Below are positions 1-11,234 of a DNA stretch of 64,000 nt, one piece after another. The stretch comes from Adiantum capillus-veneris. Its lineage: Eukaryota > Streptophyta > Polypodiopsida > Polypodiales > Pteridaceae. The number at the start of each line of letters is the position of its first letter. The stretch's first letter is position 1. A model generated the notes under the pieces. That model had not been told where the DNA came from, did no database searches, and saw only the letters and a program-made list of their open reading frames with translations. The stretch lies in NCBI GenBank assembly GCA_014529385.2, contig CM043967.1:5721001-5785000 (forward strand), in the 5' to 3' direction. The position numbers and the translations under genes are program-made.

Positions 1-32
1 AAAGCTTGTTTTCTGTTGGTTAGCTTGATGAT

Positions 33-622
33 TTGGGCTACAACACCACATTTGGCAATGGTTTGTGGATAGTACACAAATGTAACCTTTTTGTACTCAA
101 AGGCCAGAAGCATGGTATCTTGTATTCCATGCATGTGTCAGATGTTGATCATGATTACATATCTATAGTCGAGCTGCCATCTATTGAGTTGTGGCATTGC
201 TGGCTAGGTCATATTATCCAAAAAGGAATGAGAACTCTGACTCGTTTTGGCTACTTACCTGACTTGTCTTATGTTGACTTTCTTGTTTGTGAGCATTGTA
301 TCCATGGCAAACAAACTAGGTCCGTTCACTTACCATTGGGTCAAAAGCGAGTTGAACCTCTAGATTTAGTACATGGTGATGTTTGTGGTCCTATGTCAAC
401 CAAGTCTCTAGGGGGAGGCGGCTATTTTGTGACATTCATAGATGACTCTATTCAAAAGGTGGGAATATCCTTTGAAACATAAGGATCAAGTTCTTCTTGT
501 GTTCCAAATTTTCTTGGCACTTGTTGAGAATCAGTCTGGCAAGAAACTCAAGAGGTTGTAAACTGACAACGGTGGAGAGTATGTCTCCAAGGAGTTTGAC
601 AATTTCTGTGTTAAAAGGGGGA
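33..622 (+). pseudogene. copia Pol fragment: GAG-pre-integrase domain and start of integrase
   Basis: The product would be part of the copia polyprotein that binds and integrates element cDNA. An HHCC zinc-binding unit is visible: the LWH...LGH pair near residues 52-60 and the C-x2-C of CEHCIHGK around residue 85. It is followed by the integrase start (LVHGDVCGPM, then FIDDS). The open frame ends at 482. A one-base frameshift near 455-460 moves the integrase into another frame, where TDNGGEYVSKEF can be read at about 560-600 after a stop at about 557. The fragment ends at the nested gypsy LTR. It cannot encode a working protein. Confidence 0.88.
618..622. repeat. Target-site duplication, left copy (GGGGA)
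   Basis: The five bases before the gypsy LTR start (TGTTAG at 623) are GGGGA. The same five bases occur at 19,847-19,851, directly before the copia sequence resumes with TTAAAAGG. A 5-bp duplication is the usual size for Ty3/gypsy integration. The G-run makes the exact register slightly ambiguous. Confidence 0.75.
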
Positions 623-1551
623 TGTTAGAAGCTGGACACACCCTACGGAAAATGATTGCTCGACAGATTATTATTTTTTGTAATTATTCATTTATTGAGA
701 AAAACCCGATATTTCACCTTGTAAATATTGGGGCTTATAGAAGTTTCCAGATTGTATCCTAGTTTTGACATTTAAGTTGAGTAGATGGTTAAATTGGAAC
801 ATTAGGGTTTGAGAATTGTAAGGTATTTATACCACTTTTTGACCTTAATGAAAAACCTTTTTGTCATTTTAAAAAGTTTGAAGTCTGTGAGTGAGCGTAC
901 TGTGTACGAGAGAGAGTGAGAGCTTCATCTTGACGCTACGTGTGCACCGGTGGTCGGAATTGAGTGCGGAGAAGTGCAGCGTGTTGCCCTCGACGAAAGC
1001 TACGTGCCAATACCTATATTGCGCGCGTACGATCCGGTTTTGCGAGCTCCATCTACGAGCTTCATTTGGTGATTCGGTGAGCATACATTGTCTGATTTTT
1101 CATTGCAGCATATCCACGTGTTCGCATTGAGTACAGCTACACATTAGGCGCTTTAGATTTCGAAAATGAAGACCTGCAAATTTCGGCCAGACATCCTACA
1201 CGATTTTGCACCGGGTGTTTTGGGTTGGGATTTTGGTTCATGGACCTTAGGGAGAGTGACCTATTGGTGTTAGTACGGTCTCCTTCAAGTTTTGTGCCGT
1301 TTTATGATTGTTTGATGGGTGTTCGGCTCTAGAAAGTGTTGTAGGAAGTTTCCTCTTATGAACCCCTGAAGGCTGTAGCTTAGACATTGGGTAGAGACCT
1401 CTGTAGGAATTAGTTAGGAGTCGGTCGAGTGTAGGATGACACCCTATGCTTGCTTCCACGCGCCTGCGGGTCGAGCTTCGTCCTTAGCTGACAAATCTTG
1501 TTAGGTGAGTTCTCGCTGTGCTGACGTTCGTCGCGGCGTATCCGTCCAACA
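623..1551 (+). repeat. 5' LTR of G1
   Basis: The LTR is 929 bp, starts TGTTAGAAGC and ends CGTCCAACA. Its start and end are set by the matching LTRs at 19,064 and 50,267-51,207 and by the PBS immediately downstream. It contains a TATA-like box, GA-rich sequence downstream of it, and one half-site of the family palindrome (GACATCCTACACG at 1,190-1,202). Confidence 0.92.
824..831 (+). promoter_or_regulatory. Probable LTR TATA box
   Basis: TATTTATA lies about 200 bp into the LTR in the context AAGGTATTTATACCAC. The same place in the G2 LTR reads TATATATA (50,469-50,476). Position and conservation suggest the RNA polymerase II core promoter. No transcription start can be fixed from sequence alone. 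Confidence 0.5.
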
Positions 1552-1552
1552 T

Positions 1553-1569
1553 TGGCGCCGTTGCCGGGG
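1553..1569 (+). other. Primer binding site complementary to tRNA-Asp
   Basis: TGGCGCCGTTGCCGGGG begins two bases after the LTR end. It is the exact reverse complement of the 3' end of plant cytosolic tRNA-Asp(GUC), including CCA, as I recall that sequence. Athila-type elements commonly use this primer. It fixes the LTR boundary and the element's strand. Confidence 0.88.
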
Positions 1570-1570
1570 G

Positions 1571-3333
1571 CGAAAACCTTAGGTAGGTGACCGAGACTAG
1601 TCCTTGAGGATATGGATTCTTTGGTTTTCGAAGAGTCTCGTTTTACATTTAGATAGGATTAGAGGGTGGAGGACTCTCTAGGTCTTAGAGGGAGTCTAGG
1701 GAGCATGTGTCTGGCTTAGATCCTTCGACTTAGGTAGATTTAGGTAGTTTTTAGTTGAGTTGTGTTGTAAAGAGTAGGATTTTGAGTGGTAGAAGCAGTG
1801 AGAGGAGAGCTTGAGAGTCCCGAGAGGCTAGGAAGCAACCAAAACACCATTATCACCATTTCACATGATGAGTAGGAGTAGAGTAAGTAGGACATCATGA
1901 TTCAGGATCTAGAGCACTTCATGCATGTATACTTGCTTGTTAGATTCATCACAAGGTTGTAAAAAACGCAAAAGTGTGTTTGAAAGCTGAAGTGAAGTCC
2001 AAAAGTTAATGTGAGTGTCTCTGATAGAGCTGCAGAGCATCAGGAGCATTTATGTCAGAAAAAAATTTAATTTTATGCTAGGAGATCCTACGCGTAGAAT
2101 GTCTACAGGTTAATCTGATGGGAATTTTGGAAGTTTGAGTTGACCAGTGTGTTCGGAAGGTGGGATTTACCCTATTTTCACCTGGAAAGTGGAAATTTGA
2201 CCACATCTTGACAGGATAAGGCCAGATAGACTGAAATTGCCAGACATCCTACCCAAATTGTGCCAAGGCATTATTTTAAAACCAAAACCATAGGATAGCT
2301 GCATGAGCATGATCTACATGATATATTGAGTGACTGAGAGAGGTTTCATCTCATTTGGGTGAGAAAATTGGGTTCTAAGCAGACTTTAGCACTTTTGATT
2401 GAAAAAGGCTAGAACAGCTAAAATTGGGGACTTTTGAAATCCAAACCAAAATCTAAGCATACGGTCAAGTCTGGGGTCAAACAGACCAAAAAGACATCCT
2501 ACGCGTAGGATGTCATCTGTGTGATTTTGCACTCCAAACCTAATTTTGAGCATACCAAAGTGATAAGCACCTCAAGAGGAGTCTGTTCTTTGCATTTGAA
2601 GCCATTCTGGGAAAAAAGACATGCTACACGTAGAATGTCTAAAGCAAGAAATTGAAGACAGATACTGACTGTAGACCTAGCAACGTGTAGTATAGACTGA
2701 GGCAAGCCTCCTAGTCAATTTTGGTCCAAATTGGAGTTGATTAGACTGATCAAGACCATCAGCAGGCTATGGGAACAGATTTTTGATCCATTGACTAGCT
2801 TATAGGTGTCCAAATCAAAAAGTGAAAACAGTTGTGGACTCAGCACATCAAGGGGAATCCATAGTGCAAGAATCCAGGCAAAATAGAGCAGGAGACATCC
2901 TATGCGTAGGATGTCTACTGGGGCTTAGCGAAGGGAAAATTTGACTGAGCTTATACAGTGAGGTTCCATTTGGCTTAAGGGTTCCAGAACTTCTTTCAGA
3001 AGTGAATTTGGACCTTGTTTGACGTTTTGAAGGAGCAAAGACTGAATTCAGACTTTCCACGTAAATTGATCAACATCCAAGGGAAGTACAGTTCCAGATT
3101 AGCAGACCTAATCCAGAACATTAGTGTATAAAATACAGTAGTGGTTGAGGTTAACTCTCCAGTTATACCAGTCATTACTAAAATCACCTCTAGCAGTTAG
3201 ATGCTTTGATTCGATTGCTGAAATTAAACGCTTGTGTACAGGTATATTCAGCAGCAAAGCAAGAAGTTGTGCGGAGATTGATCCTTTGCCAGGTGAGTGG
3301 TTGGAATTGTGATAAATTGCATTGATGAGTTTG
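1571..3333 (+). other. Untranslated leader of G1
   Basis: About 1.76 kb lies between the PBS and gag with no convincing ORF. It holds four 22-bp palindromic sites and one half-site. The last ~110 bp (from about 3,226) is the point where homology with copy G2 begins. No splice signals could be established. Confidence 0.6.
2082..2915. repeat. Four leader palindromes (GACATCCTACG and its reverse complement)
   Basis: Dyad sites of 22 bp occur at 2,082-2,103, 2,493-2,514 (perfect), 2,618-2,639 and 2,894-2,915. Each consists of GACATCCTACG followed by its reverse complement, with zero to a few mismatches. A half-site GACATCCTACC is at 2,243. They are the same motif as the array before ORF3 (14,086-14,951). 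The spacing here is irregular (411, 125 and 276 bp). Confidence 0.85.
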
Positions 3334-5798
3334 ATGAATTTAAGATCAGGAAGATACATTTTTAGAGACCAAAAGGTGGCAGGTGACCAAGGTAGCTTAG
3401 TGTCCACCTAGGAGAGTGTAACTCAGGCAAGGCTAGATCCACTAGCACCGATTATTGAGGAGGGTAGTGATACTGACACTTCATCAGACAAATCCTTCTT
3501 CATGATGGGTAGTCAACAGCCATGAGGTTTCACCTATGACGGACAAATGCCAGGAGGAAGCACCTCCATAAATCCTTTGAATGATTCCAAGTTCACTGTG
3601 ATCTTCTTAGAAGGAACAAACTCGAGGGGAGCCCTAGTTTATTCTGACTATCGAGGACACAAGTGTGTTTTTGTATTGAAGAAAGACCGGCTCAGAGACT
3701 AGAGATAATTCGAGTCTATGATGATGGAGATAGATTCCGAGATGAAAAGGGGAACCACTATCTGCTGATAGTTAGTAACCCTGAAGATTACAACAGATAT
3801 GGAGATAATGTGGCGAAAGGGAAAATGGTTTCAGAAACTCAAGAACCGCCTCCCAATATTGATCGGCCTGCAGCTATTTTTATGTATGATAAGAAAACAA
3901 CCAGGGTCTCAACTTATAATGAGAATGTGGGAATTTACAAGCATGAGAGCGAGGGAATAGTCTCTTACTTTCGTTGCAAAGAACCACAGCCAAACGATTT
4001 AAGCAAAGACAAAGTTCTTTACTTATTCTCTTATGAAATTGCTATGGGGAAGGATACCGTTTTTGTTGATAGGTACGGGCGAGAATTCCAACGTATTCTC
4101 CAAGAGGAGGTAGAAAAGGCAACAGTTCCAGGAGCATCAACATATGCCCCCGATGAAGTGCCAAGAACCACCTACACCCCTAGCAAGTCGACAAATCCCT
4201 TTTCAGAGGAGTATGATGCTACCTCACATTCTATCCGACCGCAGACATTCAACAACCAAAACCAACCAGCAACCCAGCCATCATTGCAGGCATGGCTTCG
4301 ACAGAGTGCAACATTAGAGCAGGACCGAAATCGAGATGGTTATCAAGCTGCACGAGGGCTAAGGGATTTACAAGAACCACCACTCTATTCAAGGTATCAA
4401 GGAGAGAGTAAGCCATAGACTCAAGGGTCAACAGAGCTTGGAAGACCACCCATAGAACGAGTTCAAAGAGATGAACCATCTCTTGCAAGAACTGTTAGAA
4501 ATTATGGCTTAGGAGCACCACTGGGAGAGGAACCAGCCTACTACAGAGGACCAGAGGAGGTATATAGATTGGGACGAGGAGATCCAATAATGAGATTTGT
4601 AGACCATCGTAGAATTAGACCTTCTCAAGTGCAAAAATGGGTAAACAAGAAATACACGGGAAACAGGGATCCTAAAGATCATGTAGCAGCCTTTGTGCGT
4701 GTAATTAGAGCTAAAGAGGTGTAAGACTTCCCTACCCAATTTGCAGGATTTGGACTAACCCTAGAGGATGACGCTGCTACTTGGTTTGACTCTGTGGAGC
4801 GAAGAGACTTTGAGTCTATGGAGAAGGTGTTTGACGAGTTTATCGAGGAATTCTCACAAAGGGGGATAGCTCATAATACAATCTCACAAATCCATAAATT
4901 CAAACAGAAAGAAGGCGAATCTATGCGAAAGTCTTTGGTGCCTATGCATGCATATTATGAAGATCCCAATGGATATGCGGCAAATCATGTCTATTATCCA
5001 CCAGAAGAACCCTCAACACCAGAACCATGGAGCATGATAGGAGGTGCACGACCACCAACTGTTGCACAGGTAGTAGGAGAAGGAAGATATAGCTTGGATG
5101 AACGAACATTGTTGTTCATAGCCAACGGAGGCATGGGCGGGCAGAGACATGCATACCAACAAAGAGGAGCTCAAGGAGCACCTCAACAGCCTAAAGGACC
5201 CTGCTACAAGTGTGACGGAGACCATTGGCTAAGAGACTGTCCTCATGATGAAATCATTAGATTCAACGTATATTGCACCGAGTGTGGAGTTATTCATTTG
5301 ATTCCAGATTGCCCTAAGAACCCGAGCAAAGGAGCAAAAACCACCTTGAACATGCTGGACGCAGTGCCTTTCAGTGGAGGGTCAGAAAACGAGACAATCA
5401 TACCTATTCAGGCAGTGACACGAGGCCAAGCTCAAGGAATGACGAACGAACCCATAATTGAAGAGCCAAAAACAGATGCCACAAGTTTAAAAATGAAAAA
5501 TCAGAGAAGCACTTGGAAAGCTAGAAAGGCGTGTATGAAAGCCAAGAGAGAACGAGAGCAAACTGCTCTATCCGAAGAGTTAAAACACACAAAGGATAGA
5601 TTAGAGCAGTTAGAGGATCTAGCTAGCCTAGGCTCACACACTACGACAACCATAGCACCCAAGGAAATAGCAGAACCTAAAAGTGCAGGATCAGGAGGAT
5701 CAGTACTGGCAGACAAGGTAAATGAGCAGTTAGATGCACTTCTAAAAGCTACGAAGCCAGACTCAAAAAGAACCAAACCCAAGAGCAAAGATGGATGA
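3334..5798 (+). pseudogene. Gag of G1 (broken)
   Basis: This encodes the structural nucleocapsid protein. The ATG at 3,334 (or 3,325) is in frame with the later Gag. An in-frame TAG interrupts it near 3,408 and others follow. A unique N-terminal domain of about 350 residues precedes the retrotransposon capsid region (AAFVRVIRA, LEDDAATWFDSVERR). A 633-bp in-frame deletion, defined against G2, removes the capsid C-terminal half and the following linker at about 4,930. Two zinc knuckles follow at about 5,200-5,320 (CYKCDGDHWLRDC and CTECGVIHLIPDC), then a lysine/glutamate-rich stretch. A one-base loss at about 5,750 shifts the downstream frame. Confidence 0.85.
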
Positions 5799-6545
5799 CT
5801 TATCCATATGCGGAAATAGAAAAACAGAGGTTGGAAATGTGTAGAAAGATAATTGAAACAACTTAATCTTTGATAGAAAACCCGCTTGGTAAACCTGCAA
5901 ATTGGCATGAAGTACCAGATCCAGCCCCTATCAAACCAGCTTTAAAGGAACAAGTAGAAACGAAGGAAAGACTCACAAATGCCTATGAGTCTAGGGGGGA
6001 GCCTATCATAGTGCCAAATACAATAGATGAGGCAAGTGATGAGTTCCAGCCTAAAACATTGGTAGAAATGGGTAAGGATTGTAATGGTCTAGATGATCTG
6101 TGGAAGCAAATCCGTGATGCCAACAAAGCTGACAGGGTGAGTTACCACAAGAACAGCACGAGAAAAGAGAAAAATGAGATCTTATCTCCTATTGAAGAAT
6201 TTGAGACAAGATCACAAATGAACTTTGATATACATTCACAAGGGGGAGACCAAGGATCAATTAGTTCGGGGCACAACCAACCAAACTCGCTAAAAACTCT
6301 ACCCTCTTACCTAAGAGAGTATGAAGCCAAGTCTGAGGTGAGAGCAATCCCATCTCAAAGACTTTCTTCTAACAAAGTGATGAATTCACAAGGGTTGATT
6401 GAGTTATTGTCCACCCCGGTGGCATGCACAATCACATTAGCCGAACTCCTAAGGTTACGACCAAACATGTGGACCACAGTAGGCAAATGCCTAGAAAAAT
6501 TTAGAGTGAAAGACCCACCCCACCTCGGAGCTTCAGGAAGGGATG
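5799..6545 (+). pseudogene. Gag-protease linker of G1
   Basis: About 240 codons are conserved with G2 between the zinc-knuckle region and the protease. The main open stretch is 5,870-6,559. The protein is charged and low in recognisable motifs, with GDQGSISSGH followed by LSTPVACTITLAELLRLRPN. It looks like a spacer or the C-terminal Gag part and I recognise no domain. In the G2 comparison it reads through from Gag to protease once individual indels are ignored, suggesting one ancestral Gag-Pol frame. Confidence 0.6.
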
Positions 6546-7649
6546 AGAGAATTGGATAGGCCTCAGCTAAACACTAGGCCAGTACCATTAAACAAGGTTG
6601 GAGATTATTTCGAGGGAGAATATGGAAACACCACGCTACCAGTAGAATTCCAAGGAGTAGTTTCCAAAGCTATTCTTGACAGTGGGGCAGGAGTTGCTAT
6701 CGCCACCAAAAAATGGGAAAAAACAGCTTTGAGAGCTACCAGAATGAAATTGCAATTGGCAGATGGGTTCATGGAGAAGCCTCTAGGACTCTTAGAAAAA
6801 GTGATTGTCACTTCATGCGGAATCGAGTATGAACATACATTTGCAATTGTCGATTTCGACAAAAAGAACAATTACGAGATCATCTTGGGAAGACCATTCA
6901 TGCGACAATTGAAGATGGTCCAGGATTGGGGTTACGACCACATATACCTCAGACATGGTGAGACAACAACCAAAATACACCTAAAAGACCATAGTTACAA
7001 GGATGTGAACCAGACACCAGTAGAAGAGTTTGATTCAGCTACAGTTGCAGGTTTGGAACTCCCAGCATGGTTAGGGCAACAAATAGAGATATGGATGTGT
7101 GGATCTTCACATTGTGGGAGCTTAAAAAGAGAGGAATGCGTCTTAGAAAGAGCAATTGAGGACAAGGATTATATTCCGGAACCTTTTCCTGAAGATGCCT
7201 TGGAACCTCTGGAATGGGAACACATACTAGCAACATTGGATGTCTATACCATTACAGATAGTCCAACAACAAAATTTTGTGATAAGGATGGCTATGATGT
7301 GCTACCCTATTACATGGTAAGCAATATGCCAGGAGGAGATGAGATGATAGAACCACCAGAACAAGAAGAGTTTTATAACTCCTCTGAGCATTTGGAGGTA
7401 AATAATGATGCAGATAATGAGTGTTCAGACAACTCAAGTGAGCGTGGGGAGAAAACAGAGAATATCCAGTTCTATGATTTTGCCAATCAGCACCCTAGAC
7501 GCCAGGAACGCTATAGGAGAAAACGAGCAGAAAACAAAATGAGAGAGAACCTGATGCCCAGGATAAAAGATAAAACTCACTATCTAATGCTTGTCAAAGC
7601 AGAGGATTGTGTAAAAGATCAAATATCAGGAAGATTCTCAAAATTTTGA
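6546..7649 (+). pseudogene. Protease 1 (retropepsin) and downstream acidic linker of G1
   Basis: This is the aspartic protease that would process the polyprotein. The active-site loop AILDSGAGVAIA lies about 45 residues into the open frame at 6,543. The second conserved element EIILGRPFM comes about 75 residues later, followed by the D-W-G-Y-D-H strand. Then comes an acidic linker of about 200 residues (EPFPEDALEPLEWEHILATL) that ends in basic repeats. The open frame stops at 7,649, where G2 continues in frame to RT, so the stop results from a local indel. The protease domain itself looks intact. Confidence 0.85.
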
Positions 7650-9049
7650 GGGGAAGGAACGCGAGAGGAAATAAGACAAGTACGGAAAGCTAAAACAGAA
7701 ACAAAATCACAAAAATCTCAAAAATAAAAAACAGAAACAACAAAGACCCAGAGTGGACCAAACTGGAGCGTAAATAGAAATACCAAGAACTGAAACGTTC
7801 TTTACGAGAGGAATGGACTACTGAGGGAGATAGTGACGGTAAAGGGGAGTTCAAAAGAGGAAAACGTGAATGTACCATCACACTATCGGAATTCACCATC
7901 CAGGACAGAAAATTCATAATGACACCACCAGTGAGGGAAAGAACCAACCACAAATCTTACAATGGGCCGAAAAATGTCAAATGGATAGACCTCGCTGAAC
8001 CAGGTGAGAAGCCTCAGCCAGTCTATATAGCAACCGATTTAGAGCCTAAAGAAGAAGAACGGCTAACACAAGTTCTTAAGAAGTATAAAGATGTGTTTGC
8101 ATGGTCCTACAAAGACCTCAAAGGAGTTGATCCATCGATATGTCAACATACAATTCCCTTGAAATCAGATGCCAAACGTAGCAAACAGCATCCCTATACA
8201 TATAATGACACATTTGCTAAACGAATCAAAGAGGAGATTGACAAGCTAATGGATGTTAAATTCATCTATGAAATAGAGCATACAGATTGGGTGTCACCCA
8301 TTGTGGTAGTCCCCAAGAAGAACGGAAAACTGCGAGTGTGTGTAAACCTCAAAAAGGTAAATACAGCCACCATAAGGGATAATTATCGCTTGCCAATCAC
8401 AGAACATGTACTTGAGAGGGTGGACGGGAAACGGGCTTATTCCTTTCTAGATGGGTTTTCAGGATACAACCAACTGGCAATTGCAATAGAGGATCAACAC
8501 AAAATAGCGTTTGCCACAGAATGGGGAATTTATGCGTATCCAGTTATGCCTTTTGGCTTAACTAATGCCCTAGCTACCTTTCAAAGGTTAATGACGCATA
8601 CGTTTAAAGAATACCTGAGAATATTCTTAGAAATATACATGGATGATCTTTGTGTGCACTCTCTTCTACGAGAGGAACATATCGACCATTTGCAAAAGGT
8701 ATTTGAGAAGTGCAGAACATATCGAATCTGTCTTAACCCGGAAAAGTGTATTTTCATGGTTAGGCAAGGCCGCATCTTAGGACACATTGTCTCAAGAAAT
8801 GGCATAACCACAGACCTAAACAAAATCAAAGTCATCGTAGACCTGCCCAGACCTACTAATGCGAAACAAGTGCAATCCTTGATGGGACACTACGGATATT
8901 ATCGAAGATTCATATATATGTATGCAATCATCGCACAACCTCTGTATCGTTTGCTAATCAATTTCGATTGGACTGAGGACTGTGAAAATTCATTCCAAAA
9001 GCTGAAGGAAAACCTTGTATCAGCACCTGTACTTAAAGCACCGGATTAG
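7650..9049 (+). pseudogene. Reverse transcriptase of G1
   Basis: This is the RNA-dependent DNA polymerase of the element. After a low-complexity K/E-rich stretch (to about 7,918), a 376-residue open frame runs from 7,919. It holds KYKDVFAWSYKD, WVSPIVVVPKKNGKLRVCV, YSFLDGFSGYNQ, VMPFGLTNA and the catalytic box YMDDLCVHS (8,637-8,663), followed by GHIVSRNGI and the thumb GYYRRFI. The F/Y-x-D-D motif is intact. The frame ends at a TAG replacing a Trp codon (9,047-9,049), where G2 reads PDWEK. The family is a Ty3/gypsy RT of non-chromovirus type. Confidence 0.93.
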
Positions 9050-9496
9050 AAAAAGATATTCCATGTTCACATTGATGCTTCTACATATGCAATTGGGAGT
9101 ATTCTGGCTCAACCTGGAGACGAAACAATGGATTTTCCAGTTTGTTATGCCAGCCGACAGTTAAATAGTGCGGAAAAGAACTACACAGCCACCGAAAGAG
9201 AGGGGCTAGGAATGATTTATGCTGTAAAGAAATTTCGGCATTATTTGCTCGTAAACAAATTTGTGTTCTTCACAGATGATTAAGCTCTTTTGTATCTGGT
9301 GAATAAACCATGCAATACCGGGAGAATTGTACGACGGTTTGTTATATTGCTAGAGTTTGATTTCACAATGGTGGTCAAAAAGGGTAAAACTCATCTACGG
9401 GCGGATCATCTTTCAAGGCTACACAACGGGGAAGCTCCTGAAGGAGTAGATGATGACATATCAAATGCTTATCTTTTTAATATTGAAATGATACCC
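9050..9496 (+). pseudogene. RNase H of G1
   Basis: This degrades the RNA strand during cDNA synthesis. HVHIDASTYAIGSIL holds the first catalytic Asp. The YASRQLN block, the Glu of ERE(G) and the FFTDD/H segment are visible. A TAA at about 9,281 replaces the Gln codon of the TDHQALLYL motif present in G2. The domain ends with LLEFDF...RADHLSRL, the usual C-terminal signature. I found no second (archaeal-type) RNase H such as Tat elements carry. Confidence 0.85.
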
Positions 9497-10213
9497 AAAT
9501 GGTCTCAGGAAATTGTTAGCATTATTTCCTTTGGAGGTAGGTTTGATAACACGGAAGACAGATCCAAACAACAAAAAATTCGACAAACAAAAAACTTCCA
9601 GTTGATTGCAGGACGGTTGTATCATCTAGGATCGGACCAAATTCTACGATTATGTATAAATCCAGAAGAATTCGAGTGTTATCTCGAAGAAGCACATGTC
9701 CAAGATTGTGCATTTCATTGTTCAACAGTGAAAACACACCAGAGAATGAAACAATTAGGGGTTTATTGGCCAACTATGTACGTGGACACACATGCTCATG
9801 TTAACGATTGTACTATATGTAGTGCCAACCGACCAGTGGATCACGCGACATTGTTTCAGGTAAACATTGCACCTGCATGGAGTCAATATATCATTGATTT
9901 CTTAACCACAAGGACGTTTCCTGAAAACATAACAAAAGCACGAAAAAGGGCTATAGAGTTGGAGGCTCGTGACTTTCAGTTAATTGGGAACCAACTCTAT
10001 AAGTGAGGAAATGACAATCAACTTAGAATCTGTGCAAGTGAAAGTGAATACCTGCTGATTCTAGAACACGCACACGGAGCCATAAGTGGAGGCCATTTTT
10101 TAGGCGATAAGACGGCAAAAATTATCTTAACCGCAGGAATATGGTGGCCTACATTTCATATGGATGCTGAAGAGTTTGTAAAGCGTTGTGACGCATGTCA
10201 GCGCACCAAGGTG
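9497..10213 (+). pseudogene. Two tandem HHCC zinc-binding modules of G1 integrase
   Basis: Module A (9,497-9,835) begins KWSQEIV and carries H-x6-H in AHVQDCAFH, then GVYWPTMYVD and CTIC. Module B (9,874-10,213) begins AWSQYII and carries AHGAISGGH, then GIWWPTFHMD and CDACQ. Each module is about 115 residues and has the layout W-S-Q-x-I, LYxxxxD, LRxC, HHCC and YWPT/WWPT, so they look like an ancient tandem duplication. An in-frame TGA at about 10,004 interrupts module B. Ordinary gypsy integrases have a single such module. Confidence 0.8.
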
Positions 10214-10825
10214 CCGATAAAGAGAGATGAGATGCCACTACGGCCAATGATGGGAGCAAGGGCATTTGCAAAATGGGGCATTGATTTTGTAGGACCTATT
10301 TCACCCCCTGCATATCGCACCCATACCCAATATATCATTGTGGCTACGAACTATCTCACGAAATGGGCGGAAGCCAAGGCAACACAAAAAGCAAATGCAC
10401 AAACCACTGCACAATTTTTGTATGAGAATGTCTTTGTACGATACGGTTTACCAATAGAAATTGTCAGTGATCGAGGAACACATTTTCTTAATGAAGTCAT
10501 TGAATATCTGCTAGAGGAATTCATGGTCATACATAGAAAATCTGCTCCATATCATCCAGAGGCAAATGGACAAGCTGAGGCCACAAATAAAACACTATGC
10601 ACGGTTTTGACTAAAATTGTATCAGAGTCAAGAACGGACTGGAATCAGCAGCTACACTCAACACTATGGGCATACAAGGTAGCTTACAAAACATCGATAT
10701 GAACAACACCGTACAACATGGTGTTTGGCCTAAATGCTATATTACCCATATAAATGCTATATTACCCATAGAGTTTTTAAAGCTAGATGAACTCCGCTTG
10801 TGAGTTGTAGCTTCGATCTATGCTA
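10214..10825 (+). pseudogene. Integrase catalytic core of G1
   Basis: This is the DDE-type core that would insert element cDNA. The first Asp is in KWGIDFVGPIS, the second in IEIVSDRGTHF, and the Glu region is in PEANGQAEATNKTL. The open frame 10,160-10,702 ends at a TGA inside SIGTTPYNMVFG. Downstream a 21-bp tandem duplication (at about 10,733-10,774) is followed by a deletion relative to G2, removing most of the segment between LPIEFL and LDEL. The core residues are intact but the reading is interrupted. Confidence 0.88.
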
Positions 10826-11234
10826 AAAAGAGTTTTTTGACAAGCATGTGCGCACGAAAGAGTTCAAAACAGGTGATTATATACTTGTTTATACCTTGAA
10901 GCAACATGCCAAGAAACTTAAAAAGAGAGGGATGGGACCTTTTGTGATTAGTGACCTATCACAAAGCGGAGCTGTCAAGCTTGCTACATTAGCAGGTGAA
11001 GAAATGCCAAATTGGATTATTGGGTGTCGATTGAAGAAATATCATTTACCACTAACACAGGATATGCTTCAACAAATCCATCAAGAAAAACAACGAATGA
11101 AGGAAAAACAGAGAGTACGAGAAGAAGCCCAAGCAGAAGCAAAAGAACGCATTGCAAAAAGAAGACTTCTTCGACAACAACAACAATGTGGATCACCGTT
11201 GCGAATCAATGCCATTCGAGTAACGAATTTTGAT
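10826..11234 (+). pseudogene. Integrase C-terminal domain and basic coil of G1
   Basis: The integrase C-terminal domain (GDYILVYTLKQHAKKLKKRG, GPFVISDLSQSGAVKLATL, RLKKYHLPLT) is followed by a Gln/Glu/Arg-rich helix of about 60 residues (RMKEKQRVREEAQAEAKERIA). It is in frame with the second protease-like domain in the open frame 10,848-11,558. The basic helix probably links the two domains. There is no chromodomain, which separates this family from chromoviruses. Confidence 0.8.

Larger units (their letters stand above)
1..622 (+). mobile_element. Ty1/copia element, upstream segment (split by nested insertion)
   Basis: This is the left half of a copia-type LTR retrotransposon. It carries the GAG-pre-integrase region and the start of integrase and then stops abruptly at the LTR of the giant gypsy element at 623. 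The coding sense resumes at 19,852 with the next residues of the same integrase. The left half ends in a V-K-R-G reading and the right half restarts with I-K-R-K-F, sharing GGGGA. The 5' LTR and gag of the copia lie outside the window. The identification rests on domain order and motif spacing. Confidence 0.9.

Noticed and set aside
891-1130. ORF inside the gypsy LTR
   Set aside because: Present on both strands of the LTR and not conserved in length between the LTR copies.
5013-5908. Minus-strand ORFs opposite gag (70 and 135 codons)
   Set aside because: Antisense shadows of the Gag region; the same shadows recur opposite the G2 gag.
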